A DNA stretch of 64,000 bases from Tridacna crocea (GCA_943736015.1 OX031064.1:37871361-37935360), one strand, 5' to 3'. Positions 1-10,193 are shown, counted from the stretch's first letter. Translations and numbers: made by a program. Notes: generated from the sequence alone by a model not told the origin.

Positions 1-1470
1 ACTGAGGAAAATGTAAGGTTTGAATTAATGACCTTCAACCCTTCTTTTTTGATAACGGCTGTTAGTCTAGACATTGAAAAAAACTCACATGCTTTAACTG
101 ATGAACCAAAGGCGTTACAGTTATAGCGTTCCTTAAGACCCTTTCACACTTGCATTGTAATCACTGTTAGACCACACGCAGCAACTTTAGAAAAGTTGCA
201 CGACCACTCGTATGTTGCAGTCTCCTGTGGCGTTGCTGTCATTGCAGAGTATCAAGGAGATGCAACAGATTTTCTTAGAACTTTTACCGTGTTCAGAAAT
301 GTGACGCAACCCTTCACAAGCAAGGGAGTCCCGGTAGATCAAGGTGACAACTTTACGAGTACTGTACAGTGTTTCAAACAGTTGTAGACCGGAAATTACG
401 ATCTCCTCCACCCAAAAATATAATTTGACCACACTGTATTCGTAATATCTCGCTAGGTATGTCTGGGCGTGCTTTCGGTTGTTTGTAATACCACAATGAA
501 CCATGTTGTTTTGCATTTCGCAACACATCTTCCAATGTTGTGCTGCCATTCCATCGGTGCGAAGTACTCTTTGCTATTATTTCTAACTGTATTTTACTAA
601 TTCAAATTGTCTACATTTAAATGAGGTCTTGTATTTGCCACAGAGCGTGCAGTCCTATACTTGTGCTTGATATACATTGTCCATTTTCGATCAGCTACGG
701 CTAAACACGGTATTTACATTGTAATATTTGAGTGTTTTCTATGACAAATATTGTCGTTTTCTGTTCATGATGCTTTAAAGGTTAACAATCCAATTTTATC
801 AGTAAGTCAGACATGGTCCCATTATCTTTAAACGGGATATTGACACGATTAGTCACGTGCCATCAATGTTGGCTTTTGTCATAAAATGGGCCTAACGGAA
901 ACGTGATACCATTTGCGGATACGATCTACGATCGTTAATTGTTCTTTCGAACATGACGAAGAGTTTATCGATTACTTTTTAACTCTTCAACTGGTACCAA
1001 ATATATCCTCTTGATATCCTTCTACTACTGATTGTACACTTTCACTGGGATCTTGAAAGATGTTTCATTTCACTAGTAAAAGCGGAGGTTAAAGATTCAA
1101 GATCTTAAGTCATCTTTTTTTTTAAAAAGACTTTGGTGCACATACTTTTCTTTCAGGGCCATGGACGGAAACATGGACCATGCACAGAACATGCAGTTAT
1201 ATCTTTTGACTTGGACCTACAACGACCAGTTTTGAATTCCTTGTATCTAGTAAAAGTTTTTATTTTCACATTTTCATTCTCCGAAAGACGTCGAGAAAGT
1301 TAATTTGACGCTGAACGGGTTGAGCCAATGAATACATTAAGATATTGCGATTTCAAAGTTCCTTTTGTTCGAAAAATAGAACTTGCACCCTGTGTAGAAC
1401 TATGTAGACCAAGATATGGTGGCGCGTTCTGTGCGGAGCTATCATGATCTACACTGTCCGAAAAAATAAA
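1..1470. other. Stretch with no recognisable gene or repeat
   Basis: AT-rich sequence without a family I can name. A 120-codon reading frame on the minus strand (187-549) starts with an ATGG context but has no recognisable domain and no matching splice structure, so I do not call it a gene. No hairpin element of the families found later is present. Confidence 0.5.
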
Positions 1471-1631
1471 TAAGCCAAGCTCTGGAAAAAAAAGGGGACT
1501 TTATGTATGTCCGTGATGCATTTTACCATACAAGTCCTCACATAATTTTGGGTTTATGGAATCCATTTTGTTCAACTGTTGACTGGATCTGAATGTAGAA
1601 TAGTCCTATGCCACGTAGAAAATTATAAATA
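1471..1631 (+). repeat. Dispersed repeat family I, copy 1
   Basis: Begins near 'gctctgg' and carries 'tccgtgatgcattttacca' and 'ttttgttcaactgttga'. The same blocks in the same order occur at 3054-3180, 28432-28610 and 59595-59690, with shorter pieces at 4825-4885, 15780-15880 and 35105-35140. It runs directly into the hairpin at 1632-1698, and the copy at 28432 also runs into the start of that hairpin ('aaaaagtatcaac'). The hairpin is therefore probably part of the same element. No coding capacity is seen. Confidence 0.6.
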
Positions 1632-1698
1632 GCAAAAAGTATCAACCCATGACAGCCTGCGAGGACTTCGCAGGCTGTCATGGGTTGATACTTTTTGC
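1632..1698. repeat. Perfect 31-bp-arm hairpin (family I/M)
   Basis: Two 31-base arms flank a 5-base loop (ggact). The left arm begins gcaaaaagtatcaaccca and the right arm is its exact complement. A related half with GCAGGCTGACAT and GATACTT blocks is at 7019-7075. A perfect 31-bp stem argues for a young insertion or for upkeep of the palindrome. Confidence 0.85.
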
Positions 1699-2102
1699 AG
1701 ATTCATTGATCCCTTTTGCACAGAGCATAGCTCCCCATTGCTTGTAGTCAAGGTTAGTAGCATAAGAACTAAATATCCCATTGTCTTTCCCTGCTTACAG
1801 CTATGAAGCTGTACAATGTTAGCTTTGTTCCTTACACATTTCATCAATGAATACGCCTTCTATTTACTAATCAACACAAAAGATTAATTGTCAAGAGTTT
1901 GTAATCGGTTAGATAGTTTATGACCGAGTGGCAGAACTCCAATACCCGACCATTGTAAATATCCAAAGGGCTATTTCGTTTCTGGTAAAATTGTAAAAGA
2001 CCAATTAAAGCTGCAAATTAAGAAATGTTTACTTATCAAATACATGGACAAAAAGAGGAGCGACGTTTGTTTGCTTGCAATAGGAGCTATAGGCTCCTCA
2101 CC

Positions 2103-2262
2103 CAACAACAAAAATCGTAAACTTTTCAAAACTGAAAGCATTCGCAGATATTAGGACATAAGTGATCGGATTTGAAATGGTAGAAAACACTGTATGAAAA
2201 GGAGTAAACTTGGTGACTAACAATTTCTCTTTTTTTCTCAACATATTTTCAAAAATCTTTGC
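2103..2262 (-). mobile_element. Family A MITE relic
   Basis: Recognisable blocks in minus order are 'aaaactgaaagcattcgcaga', 'ggtagaaaacactgt' and a decayed central hairpin around 2192-2250. The ends are lost. It is an older, diverged member of the repeat described at 42478-42706. Confidence 0.5.
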
Positions 2263-2431
2263 CATGCGGGTACTTAAATGCGGTATTAGTCTGGCAAAGG
2301 GTTGATCGATATGCTTAACAAACTTTGCCGGAACAGCCTTTTCACTGGTCTCGTCCATATCGGATGTCCCACACAATGTGTATTGATGATACAAGATTTG
2401 CCGCTAGTGACATGCTGTTTCAGCTTTTTCC

Positions 2432-2666
2432 TTAATTTCTTTACATAAGGACCACATTTTATACTGGTCCAAATTGAAAGCATTTGCAGACGACAAAATT
2501 AATGCGATTTAAAATTTAAAAATATTTTCTGGAAGCGTGGAAAACATTTTGGGAAAAGGTGAAAAATGCTGGTTACCAGCATTTTCTCCTTTTCCACCAC
2601 GGTTTTCCATGCAAACGCTTCTTTCTCAGAGTCGTGAAAACCCGGGATTGTTCGGTAAAGAGTTAA
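2432..2666 (-). mobile_element. Family A hairpin MITE, nearly complete
   Basis: The right end reads TTCGGTAAAGAGTTAA and closes on TTAA at 2663-2666. The interior has the family blocks 'ggtccaaattgaaagcattt', the central hairpin with GCTGGTTACCAGC, and 'gcttctttctcag'. The hairpin has several unpaired changes, so this is an older copy. It is non-coding. Confidence 0.8.
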
Positions 2667-2730
2667 AGCGACACACAACCACATTTAAGTTGTTTTTTGT
2701 GTGTGAAAATCTCAACAAAAACATATGATT

Positions 2731-3070
2731 GTTAAAAGTAAGGTATATAAATAAGCATGAGGAATGATGTTTTTTCATTATATGTATGTATGTGTTTGAA
2801 AAACACCTAAAGCCATTCGTAACGTGATATCAATCGTCATAGAATGATGACTAAATAAACTTCAAATATTTGCCGATTTGAGTCATGCTCTGGTAAAATG
2901 ATTTTTAAAAGTTAGGTATATAAACAAGCATGAGGAATTATGTTTTTTTATGTGTGTGTATGTGTTTGAAAAATATCTAAAGCCTTTCGTAACGGAGTAT
3001 GAATCATCATAGAATGATGACTACATAAACTTCAAATAGGTTGCCTGTTTGTGTCATGCTCTGTAAAAAA
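2731..3070 (+). repeat. Imperfect tandem duplication, about 174-bp unit, two copies
   Basis: The blocks 'aggtatataa', 'aagcatgaggaat', 'tatgtgtttgaaaaa', 'catagaatgatgact' and 'aaacttcaaat' recur in the same order with an offset of about 174 bases. The copies differ by scattered substitutions and small indels. The second copy leads into a family I repeat. Confidence 0.8.
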
Positions 3071-3180
3071 TGGGGCTTCATGCATCACCGTAATGCGTTG
3101 TACTAAACAAGCCATCACATGTTAATGAATTTAATAGAATTATGTCATCTAAAAAACGAAAAATCCAATTGAATACTGCG
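3054..3180 (+). repeat. Dispersed repeat family I, partial copy
   Basis: Carries 'catgctctgtaaaa', 'cgtaatgcgttgtactaaac' and 'gaatttaatagaattatgtc', matching the order in the copy at 1471. It has no hairpin portion. Confidence 0.55.
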
Positions 3181-3299
3181 AAATTCATCAAAAGGGCGCT
3201 TGATTTACGAAACACCTTTTTAAATTACGTTTGATATTATTGATCCTTATCTTATATATATACTGATTATATTAAAATAAATGTAAAGTTTCAAACCAT

Positions 3300-3513
3300 A
3301 TTACAAACCCTAATGATACTATCTCTGTTTATTTCATGTTTTATTATTATAACTATTATTATTACTATCATTTTCTTTTTGACGAAAAATAGGCCTACCT
3401 TCTAATCGGACAATGTAGATCCCAGATCAGACTACACGGTCTGTGCCGTCTGATCTTGATCTACAATGTCCACGAAAAGGTCATTCAAACATGCTTAGTT
3501 TCTTAAGGGTTAA
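3300..3513 (-). mobile_element. Family C hairpin MITE (reverse orientation)
   Basis: The right end reads 'cttaagggttaa', closing on TTAA at 3510-3513. The central palindrome (about 3402-3470) has GATCAGAC and GTCTGATC arms bounded by 'ggacaatgtagatc' and 'gatctacaatgtcc'. The left boundary is not clear and is approximate. It is non-coding. Confidence 0.65.
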
Positions 3514-3694
3514 TTCTACTATAGTTTCGATTAATGTTTTTTTTTTCCGGACTTTTATATATTTGTAAATATTTATTCCATATTTCATGTTATATTTCTG
3601 TAGCCACATCTATTACAATGTTTTATGCCTTCCAAGACCAAATATTAAATTTTGAGTCTCCTTGATTTTGTCCTTTGCAAATCCTATCAATTTG

Positions 3695-3733
3695 GACCAG
3701 TCTAAAGTTTTGTCGTTTGGTAAAGAGTAAAAC
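3695..3733 (+). mobile_element. Family A right-end fragment
   Basis: The block 'ggaccagtctaaagttttgt' followed by 'cgtttggtaaagagt' is the right terminus of a family A element. The rest of that element is absent. Confidence 0.5.
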
Positions 3734-3768
3734 CTTTTACAAGACGACAAAATTTAAGCTTTGTCTTT

Positions 3769-3998
3769 TAAATTCTTTGTCACACAATCCCAACTTTTAA
3801 CGACCCTGAGAAAGAAGCCTTTTGAAAACAATGTGGGAAAAGGAGAAAATGCTGGTAACCAGCATTTTCTCCTTTTCCCACAATGTTTTCTACCCTTTCC
3901 AATTAAAATTTCAATTTCTTTATTCAAATCTTTTTAGACGTCTGCAAATGCTTTCAATTCGGACTTGTCCAAAATTTTGTCGTTTGGTAAAGAGTTAA
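3769..3998 (+). mobile_element. Family A hairpin MITE
   Basis: Plus-orientation copy: left arm 'cacacaatcccaacttttaa', 'gaaagaagccttttgaaaac', central 65-bp palindrome around GCTGGTAACCAGC, then 'gtctgcaaatgctttcaatt' and the end 'gtttggtaaagagTTAA'. The terminal TTAA (3995-3998) is shared with the next element, which lies in opposite orientation. Confidence 0.88.
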
Positions 3999-4189
3999 CT
4001 GAAAGCATTTGCAGAAGAAAATTTCCATGTGGCTCAAACAGTGCAATCAGTTATTTGGGGGTGGAGTAGAAACAATTTCGGGAAAAAGAGAAAATGTTGG
4101 TTACCAGCATTTTCTCCTTTTCCCAAAATGTTTTCAAATGGCTTCTTTCCCAGGGTCGTTAAAAGTTGTCATTGTGTGGTAAAGAGTTA
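3995..4189 (-). mobile_element. Family A hairpin MITE, left end shortened
   Basis: Starts at the TTAA that closes the previous element. It continues with 'ctgaaagcatttgcagaaga', a central hairpin with GTTGGTTACCAGC, 'ggcttctttcccagggtcgt' and 'gtgtggtaaagagtta'. The terminal CCAAAC block on the left is missing. The final site is TTAG rather than TTAA. Confidence 0.78.
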
Positions 4190-4480
4190 GAATTAATTTA
4201 AGTGTTTGTTCCTAAATGTCCTAGGACGTGGAAAAAGGTAATAAATCTTTGTTTATTAGAATCAACTAATGGAAATTAAATTTCGAGGCCAAAAAACAAG
4301 CAATCAATTTGAGAAATTGTCCGCAATCAGTTATTTTCCCTTGAACGTAGTCATTTTACTGCGCAGTGCACCGCTTCATTTTAACATCAATTTCTTTTTC
4401 TACGTGAGCACTCGGCAAGGGTACATATGTTCAGTTGTCGTTGCGGCAAATTTTTAGATCTATTCATTAAAAAATGATGC

Positions 4481-4514
4481 AGAGAGAGAGAGAGAGAGAC
4501 AGACAGAGAGAGAA
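4481..4514. repeat. (AG)n microsatellite
   Basis: Uninterrupted AG dinucleotides for about 19 bases, followed by an AGAC-interrupted AG tract. Confidence 0.95.
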
Positions 4515-4778
4515 GCACGACATACTGTGATACATGTAGAAACGAACACAGGCAGGGGAAATTCCTACTGGCATGCAAAGTAACAGGGTCATAAAATATT
4601 AATGTGAAAAGATTGATAATAAATTCAAACAATAATTATATACAAGATCAAAAGGCACCTTTGTTCTTCTATCTCCAAAATTGTAAATGTCTTTTTTTTT
4701 ATTCTAAATTTTAAGACCAGGCTCTGAGTAACCGAGAGAAAATTTTAGCCAATCAGATTGACAGTTTTGGACTTCTGT

Positions 4779-4830
4779 GATCATAAAAACAAACTTATGC
4801 GCCAGATCATAAAAACAAACTTATGCGCCA
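4779..4830 (+). repeat. 26-bp exact tandem duplication
   Basis: The 26-base block beginning 'gatcataaaaacaaactt' and ending 'gcgcca' occurs twice back to back with no mismatch. It is directly followed by a 'tgctctgg' family I fragment. Confidence 0.9.
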
Positions 4831-4879
4831 TGCTCTGGCAAGAGGGAGCTTATTGCATCTCCGTGATAGTTTAAACATA

Positions 4880-6110
4880 TTTTATTCCATGAATAAAATG
4901 GGGTTGGACCACAAGTTCTACCAACTTAGAATCGGTCTGTCCCCTACAATGAAAAGAACAAAATAATCTTTCTATGACAACAAGCAAAAAAAACACATAT
5001 AACAAACTAGGGAAACAAAAAAGGGTAACTGAATATAAGAGAAAGAAATAGACGGATGAAAATAGGGAAAAAAAAAGAAGACAGGAAATTTCGGTAATGA
5101 ACATACAAGACAAAGATGAAAATCAAGTTGCATGCGAAAAACAGGAGTGAGAAAGGATAGGTAAATACTCGATTGAGATGCTCTGGGATCTACGCGTGCA
5201 ATTGGGATGAAATCGAAATTACGTAAAGCGGCCGGATTGTTGAATAAATAACTGAACTGATGCAAATAGCGAACAGTTACCGTTGTAATTTGAATTTTCA
5301 TCGCCAAATAACAATTTGTTAGTGTTTAAAGGGTGAAATGCTATTGCCGATCGAAAAAGAATGGTTCTTTTATCCGAGTTTCTATTGTATTTTTAAAAAA
5401 GTGTTCCGAATCTTCAGGACCAGTTCCACAAGCACATATTGGGTCTGATTTCAGGTCATTGTTTAGATTACTGTAATTGTTCCTTATTCTAGTATGAATT
5501 ATCGACAGATATCGGTTTCCGAAAAAATATAAATTGGGTATTATTTTGTGTTTAGTCATACTAATGAGTTTTGGTTTAAAAGAATTAAATGTCGTGATAT
5601 TTTTGACATCTTGTTCGAGGTCATTCCATATCGGTATGGAAGAAGGTATACAAGACTTCTGAAACAGTTGCGTTCTTGCTTGTACTTGTTCATAATTCTG
5701 GCTATTACGTAATTGATACTGAGACCTGTTACCAACTAGTGGGGGTATTAGTTCCTCTATGAATTGTGGGACGAGACCATTTGATACTTTATACATAAAA
5801 CATAATTTCGAATTTTTCCGTCTCAATGATAATTGCCTCCCACACACACTCTTTGTATAGATTTTCAAGAGATACTGATCTTGTAAAGCTGGTTACAATA
5901 CGGGTTGCTTTATTTTGTAGTTTTTCAATTGAATTGGAGGAAAAGACAGAATATCCATCCCACACTATAGAAGAGTACTCTAAAATTGGTCGGACCCACG
6001 ACAAGTATATTTGGTTTAATGGAGCCCTTGTAAGAGTAAAATGAAGTCTGCGCATAATTTACAGAATTTTCGATGCTGATTCTAAAATGTCATTTATATG
6101 ATATCCGTGA
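4880..6110 (-). pseudogene. 5'-truncated LINE: reverse transcriptase C-terminal region, broken
   Basis: Read on the minus strand, this is the 3' end of a non-LTR retrotransposon. Around 6055-5789 it encodes LNQIYLSWVRPILEYSSIVW and IEKLQNKATRIVT, the post-RT segment typical of Jockey/CR1-like ORF2 proteins. From 5868 to 5341 it continues with SKLCFMYKVSNGLVPQFIEE, a 'GNRYLSIIHTRIRNN' block and a C-x-C...EDSEHFF tail where the last zinc-knuckle cysteine is lost. Breaks seen are an in-frame TAA at 6059-6061 and a frameshift near 5843 between the two reading frames. The catalytic palm (YADD) is absent because of 5' truncation. The 3' untranslated part (about 4880-5340) shares 'gaccacaagttct' with the LINE at 16560. 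It is non-functional. The LINE clade is not certain. Confidence 0.85.
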
Positions 6111-6262
6111 TATATCATACCGATCAGGTCATCAAATACTCATTGGATATATAATGACCATTTTTTTTTTAAAAAAACTGACTTAATCATGGGGTAGTCT
6201 GTTCCCTTGACAAGTAGAAAGTTGACAAAAAGGTCTAGATCAGCCTGATTTTCTCAGATGTA

Positions 6263-6490
6263 TTAACCCTTTCCCAAACAAGCCCTTGTTTTTACATGTC
6301 TGCAGAACAAGTCTTTAGAAAACACTGTGGGAAAAGGAGAAATTGCTCGTAACGAGCAATTTCTCCTTTCCCCACAATGTTTTCAATCCATTTGGAGAAC
6401 TTTCTGCCATTTTTATCAAATTTGAAATTGTCGTCTGCAAACTCTTTGAGTTTGGATGAGTCTAAAATTTGTCGTTTGGGAAAGGGTTAA
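6263..6490 (+). mobile_element. Family A hairpin MITE, CTCG-core subfamily
   Basis: Bounded by TTAA at 6263-6266 and 6487-6490, with ends TTAACCCTTTCCCAAAC and GTTTGGGAAAGGGTTAA that are exact inverted repeats over 17 bases. The central palindrome has the core TTGCTCGTAACGAGCAA instead of ATGCTGGTAACCAGCAT. Both arms changed together. It is non-coding. Confidence 0.92.
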
Positions 6491-6548
6491 GCTCCATAGC
6501 AAGCCTCTCATGTTTGAATCTGTGGCGATTATGTCCATGTACAACGCC

Positions 6549-6608
6549 TGGGTCCATATTCACAAATCATTCTAAATTCTATTCTTAGACGTATTTTGTA
6601 AATTCTGA
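6549..6608 (+). repeat. Family E foldback, left-half fragment
   Basis: Contains 'gggtccatattcacaaatca' and 'ttcttagacgtattttgtaa', the outer left arm of family E (compare 21657-21854). The central 'ctgattggctaaacc' palindrome and the right arm are missing. Confidence 0.55.
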
Positions 6609-6635
6609 ATAACTTAATTATTTCAGTCTGGCTCT

Positions 6636-6864
6636 TTAACCCATTTACACACAATCCCTAGTATTGACGACCCTGAGTAAGTAGCCTTTAGAAAACATTG
6701 TGGGAAAAGGAGAAAATGCTGGTAACCAGCATTATCTCCTTTTCCCACAATGTTTTCTACCCTTAACAAAACAAATTTCAAATTCTCATTCACTTTTATC
6801 TTGTTGTCTACAAATGCTTTCGATTTGGACAAACCTAAAATTTTGTGGTTTGTTATTAAGTTAA
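6636..6864 (+). mobile_element. Family A hairpin MITE
   Basis: Bounded by TTAA at 6636-6639 and 6861-6864. It has 'cacacaatccctagtattga', the central hairpin with GCTGGTAACCAGC (one unpaired change in the right arm, 'cattatctcc'), and 'caaatgctttcgatttggac'. Confidence 0.88.
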
Positions 6865-7018
6865 AAATGGAGATAAATGCATTTTTGTAATGCACAAAGC
6901 GAAGTTCTTACACATTACATCTCTACACCCAAAAACCGGCCGAATCACATGGTAGAACAGGGTGGAGTGGTCCTTTAACATGAAAAAAAATGGCTAATAA
7001 CAAAATGTTTCGGCTTAG

Positions 7019-7075
7019 GTAGGCCTGCGCGAACTACGCAGGCTGACATAAGTCGATACTTCTGGCAGAAGCATA
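7019..7075 (+). repeat. Family I/M hairpin, decayed copy
   Basis: 'gcctgcgcgaactacgcagg' followed by 'ctgacataagtcgatacttc' is a diverged version of the hairpin at 1632-1698. Only the inner stem still pairs. Confidence 0.5.
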
Positions 7076-7420
7076 ATAGGACCAGAATCTACACTGCTTT
7101 TTTGGAACAAGCCAAAGAATGCAATATAAAATGATTGGTGAGGACGAACCCAAACCTCGTGTGGTAAACAATGACAACATGCATCATTTGAGTATACATA
7201 CCATTTCAGCATCAAGGTCTCTGTTTTTCTCTGAAATTACATGAAAAAAATGCGTATTGAGAGTACTTGTTTTAAACACTTGTCAAGCCCTTTGTGGCTA
7301 TAATTGTAGATTCCGAGGGACGGCCGCTTTTGTATTATAGATACAACAGTTTTATATTAGTAATTATTGATCAATGTTTAATTGGAATATGTTTATTGGG
7401 AATTTTTCCTGTTGCATTGA

Positions 7421-7423
<3 letters not shown>

Positions 7424-7458
<35 letters not shown>
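7424..7458. repeat. (CT)n microsatellite
   Basis: About 17 uninterrupted CT repeats. Confidence 0.95.
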
Positions 7459-7459
<1 letters not shown>

Positions 7460-8007
7460 AAACAGATAATCTGTAAAATATTTGAAACCTCTATAATCAC
7501 CAACCCTTTTCCCTTTAGTTGAACTATAAGACATCAGGAAATAAGAAAAAAGATACGTAGCGAAGACCAATCCTTTCTAAGCATCTATCATAAACTCGTT
7601 CTCGAGCTTGAGGAAAACGCAACGGGTTTTCATACAAGAAATACTAGACTGATACTGCACTCTACGCCATTTTCTTAGCCCGCTCCTCCCGCCCTCCGCC
7701 CCATACTACCGAGGTCCGAAAAACGTTTTCCACAGGCCTTGTTATAGTAACAGAACACACATTTCATTCAGATGTATACCAAAGCTTTCAATGAATACTG
7801 TCACATGCGTATAATACTTTTCCATTTTTTATAAATTTAGAAGAAGAACTAAAATGAATCATAAAACCAGAATAACATGTACATGAAAAATAACCCTAGT
7901 TTCAGGAACAACATTGCAAGGAAAAACACTTGTCGAGAAATGAGATATAATGAGAGAGATCTGACCAAACATTTTAGAGTGGAGAACGCTTGCCACACAA
8001 TTTCGTG
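7459..8007. other. Stretch with no recognisable gene or repeat
   Basis: Nothing is recognised here. A C-rich patch 'gcccgctcctcccgccctcc' lies near 7678-7697 without other promoter features. Confidence 0.4.
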
Positions 8008-8112
8008 TTAATGAGTAACGACCCTGAGCTAGACAGGTTTTCAAAATAATGGACAAAAAAAGGGGAACGTGCTGGTAATCAACATGTTCTCTTTTTCTCC
8101 CCGACAATTTGT
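8008..8112 (+). mobile_element. Family A relic
   Basis: Degenerate central region with 'aacgaccctgagctagacag' and an eroded hairpin 'gtgctggtaatcaacatgtt'. The ends are not found. Confidence 0.45.
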
Positions 8113-8117
8113 AACAA

Positions 8118-8334
8118 CACCAACCCTATACAACACAATGACGACTTTTAACGCCCTTAGGTAAAAGCCTTTTAAAACTTTGTGGGAACAGGAGTAAATG
8201 CTGGTAACCGGCATTTTCTCCTTTTCCCACAAAGTTTTCTATCCTATCAAAGGAAAATTGCACTATTTGAGTCACTTTGAAATTGTCGTCTGCAAATGCT
8301 TTTCCTAAAACTTTGCTGTGTGGTAACGGTTTAA
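8118..8334 (+). mobile_element. Family A hairpin MITE
   Basis: Left side diverged ('acacaatgacgacttttaac'). Central hairpin has core GCTGGTAACCGGC and a symmetric change to 'aaactttgtggga' / 'tcccacaaagttt' in both outer arms. The right end is 'gctgtgtggtaacggtTTAA'. The terminal TTAA at 8331-8334 is shared with the next copy. Confidence 0.8.
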
Positions 8335-8561
8335 CCCTTTCCCAAACAATCCCTGGTTTTTTACGGTGTCTGGAATTGTAGCCTTTTGAAATCATTGTGG
8401 GAAAAGGAGAAAATGCTGGTAGTCAGCATTTTCTCCTTTTCCTACAATGTTTTCTGCCCCATCATAGACAGAAATCATCTTTTCAACAAAAGCTGAATTG
8501 TCGTCTGCAAATGCTTTCAATTTGGTCTGGTCCAAAAGTTTGTCGTTTGGGAAAGGGTTAA
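8331..8561 (+). mobile_element. Family A hairpin MITE with intact 17-bp ends
   Basis: Ends TTAACCCTTTCCCAAAC and GTTTGGGAAAGGGTTAA are exact inverted repeats. The central palindrome has core GCTGGTAGTCAGC with two changes from perfect pairing. It sits head to tail with the copy at 8118 and shares one TTAA with it. Confidence 0.9.
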
Positions 8562-8669
8562 AGAGAAGAATCTGCCGTTTTTAGCTACTTAATAATCTAT
8601 AAACTACGAACGCTTTCAAATTGGTCGAAACTTGTCGAGTGAGTCTCACCCTGTAACATAATTTATTAT

Positions 8670-8792
8670 GGCGAAGAGTTAGAGGAATCGCAGTAAAAGG
8701 GTATAGCATTTGGCGAAGAGTTAGAGGAATCGCAGTAAAAGGGTATAACATTTGGCAAAGAGTTAGAGGAATCGCAGTAAAAGGGTATAAGG
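8670..8792. repeat. 42-bp tandem repeat, three copies
   Basis: The unit begins 'ggcgaagagttagaggaatc' and recurs at 8670, 8712 and 8754 with only one or two differences. Because 42 is a multiple of three, a minus-strand frame stays open through it as a 14-residue repeat (LYPFTAIPLTL...). I see no other coding signal, so this is probably chance. Confidence 0.9.
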
Positions 8793-9102
8793 AGCAGCGG
8801 AAGGAAGTTGTTTGCACTGTGCAACCATTTGCCAAGCCCCCACTTCCTGAAGAATGTGTCAAAGGCAACGCATTTCCTGCCCACCTGTGACATTTCCATA
8901 GCTGACCATCCCAAAAACAAATCCATCCAAGGTCACATTTAAAAAGAAACATGTATGTCAAGCCCAGGTGTTATTTTTGTTGTTAAAAACGAAGTAGACG
9001 GAGATGATAAAACAAAGACATTCTTAAGTATAAATGCTCTACTATCAGTTTCTCCTTTCCTGCAGTGTTTCCTAGCCTTTCACAGACAAGTGCCAAATCT
9101 AA

Positions 9103-9330
9103 TTAACCATTACCATACCATCCCTACTTTTGACGCCCCTGAGAAAGAAGCCTTTTGAAAATACTGTAGGAAAAGGAGAAAATGCTGGTAACCAGCATTT
9201 TCTCCTTTTCCCACAGTGTTTTCTACCCTTTCCAGAACAAATTTCAATTTTTCAGTCAACTTTATTTTGTCGTCTGCAAATGCTTTCAATTTAAACCAGT
9301 CTAAAACTTTGTCGTGTGGTAATAGGTTAA
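9103..9330 (+). mobile_element. Family A hairpin MITE
   Basis: Bounded by TTAA at 9103-9106 and 9327-9330. It has 'ccctacttttgacgcccctg', the central hairpin with GCTGGTAACCAGC (outer stem 'aatactgtagg' / 'cccacagtgtt' is imperfect) and 'gtctgcaaatgctttcaatt'. A short piece of another copy lies just upstream at 9045-9090. Confidence 0.88.
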
Positions 9331-9396
9331 AGCAAAGCAATTTCTCGCCTTTTCTTAGAATACTCAACAGTTACTGTAATCTTTAGCCCTGTAGAG

Positions 9397-9634
9397 TTAA
9401 CCCACGGGCCGCTGAGCACGACTCAAAGACCTTCTGCAGACATCGTAGATTAAGATCAGACTGCACACAATGTACAATCTGATCTTAGATCTACACTGTC
9501 CGATAAAACGATAACGCCCCCCCCCCCCCCGAAAAGATAATACCAATAAATAAAATGAAGTAGTACGTAATATTTGAATTCTTACATTCGGATTGAAAGT
9601 CTCAATTGAACAGTTATTTAACAGGGTAATGTTT
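9397..9634 (+). mobile_element. Family C hairpin MITE
   Basis: The left end TTAACCCACGGGCCGCTGAG starts at TTAA 9397-9400. The central hairpin has GATCAGACTGCACAC and TCTGATCTTAGATC. The right region ends near 'tatttaacagggtaatg'. A C14 run (9517-9530) interrupts the right arm. Confidence 0.75.
9517..9530 (+). repeat. C14 homopolymer
   Basis: Fourteen consecutive C residues inside the family C element. The complementary G14 can in principle form a G-quadruplex. The length is prone to sequencing error. Confidence 0.9.
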
Positions 9635-10016
9635 AAAAAGCTAATTTTCAGACCAATAGTTTTTGTTTTAACAAGCCCCAAAATTGTCATGTGAAACTCT
9701 TTTCTAGCTAGGAATATCATCAAACCGGACAGTGTAGGTACAAGATGAGACAGCTTAAAGCATTCAGGCCCAGTGCTTAAGCCATTCTAATAAACACCAA
9801 ACTAACAGAAATATGACTGTGTTGTTATATGCCCTCCTCCTGAAATACAGGCCTTAAATCAGAAATTTAGATCATTGAGAACACAGAGTTTTCGTTTTGC
9901 AGTTTTACTTGATGATTACGTTTAATGAAAATGCTCTATTAAACGGACTGATACCAGTCTAAAGATGAGACTGCACGTTCTATGCAGTTTAACCTTTATC
10001 TACAGACAGCAATAGT

Positions 10017-10193
10017 ATGAGGTTATTTAACATGCTTGGGTACAATACTGAATTCTATTGGATGAGTACACTGCAGAACCAGTCTATATTTTGAACGAGG
10101 CGACAGCCGAGTCCAAAATATAGACTGGTTCTGCAGTGTACGAATCCAATTGAATTCAGTATTGTACCCAAGCATGTTAAATGACCTCTTCAT
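10017..10193. repeat. Large palindrome, about 78-bp arms, 20-bp loop
   Basis: The left arm runs from 'atgaggttatttaacatgct' to 'tagactggttctgcag' complement. The right arm mirrors it to 'catgttaaatgacctcttca'. The inner arms (about 10030-10092 and 10115-10176) pair with only a few mismatches. The loop is around 'aacgaggcgacagccgagtc'. Only one copy is in this window. Confidence 0.88.

Noticed and set aside
187-549. 120-codon minus-strand frame starting ATGG as a gene
   Set aside because: No recognisable domain, no splice partner, and overlapping frames on the other strand. Length alone is not convincing in this AT-rich DNA.
4387-4632. Minus-strand frame rich in SLSLSLS as a protein
   Set aside because: It is the translation of the (AG)n microsatellite. 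The same applies to frames at 7294-7476 and 12143-12358.
6263-6490. Family A hairpins as transcription terminators
   Set aside because: They resemble strong stem-loops followed by T-rich sequence, but the dispersal, TTAA ends and eukaryotic context show that they are mobile elements.
8581-8961. 126-codon minus-strand frame as a repeat protein
   Set aside because: Open only because the 42-bp tandem unit is a codon multiple. No other coding evidence.
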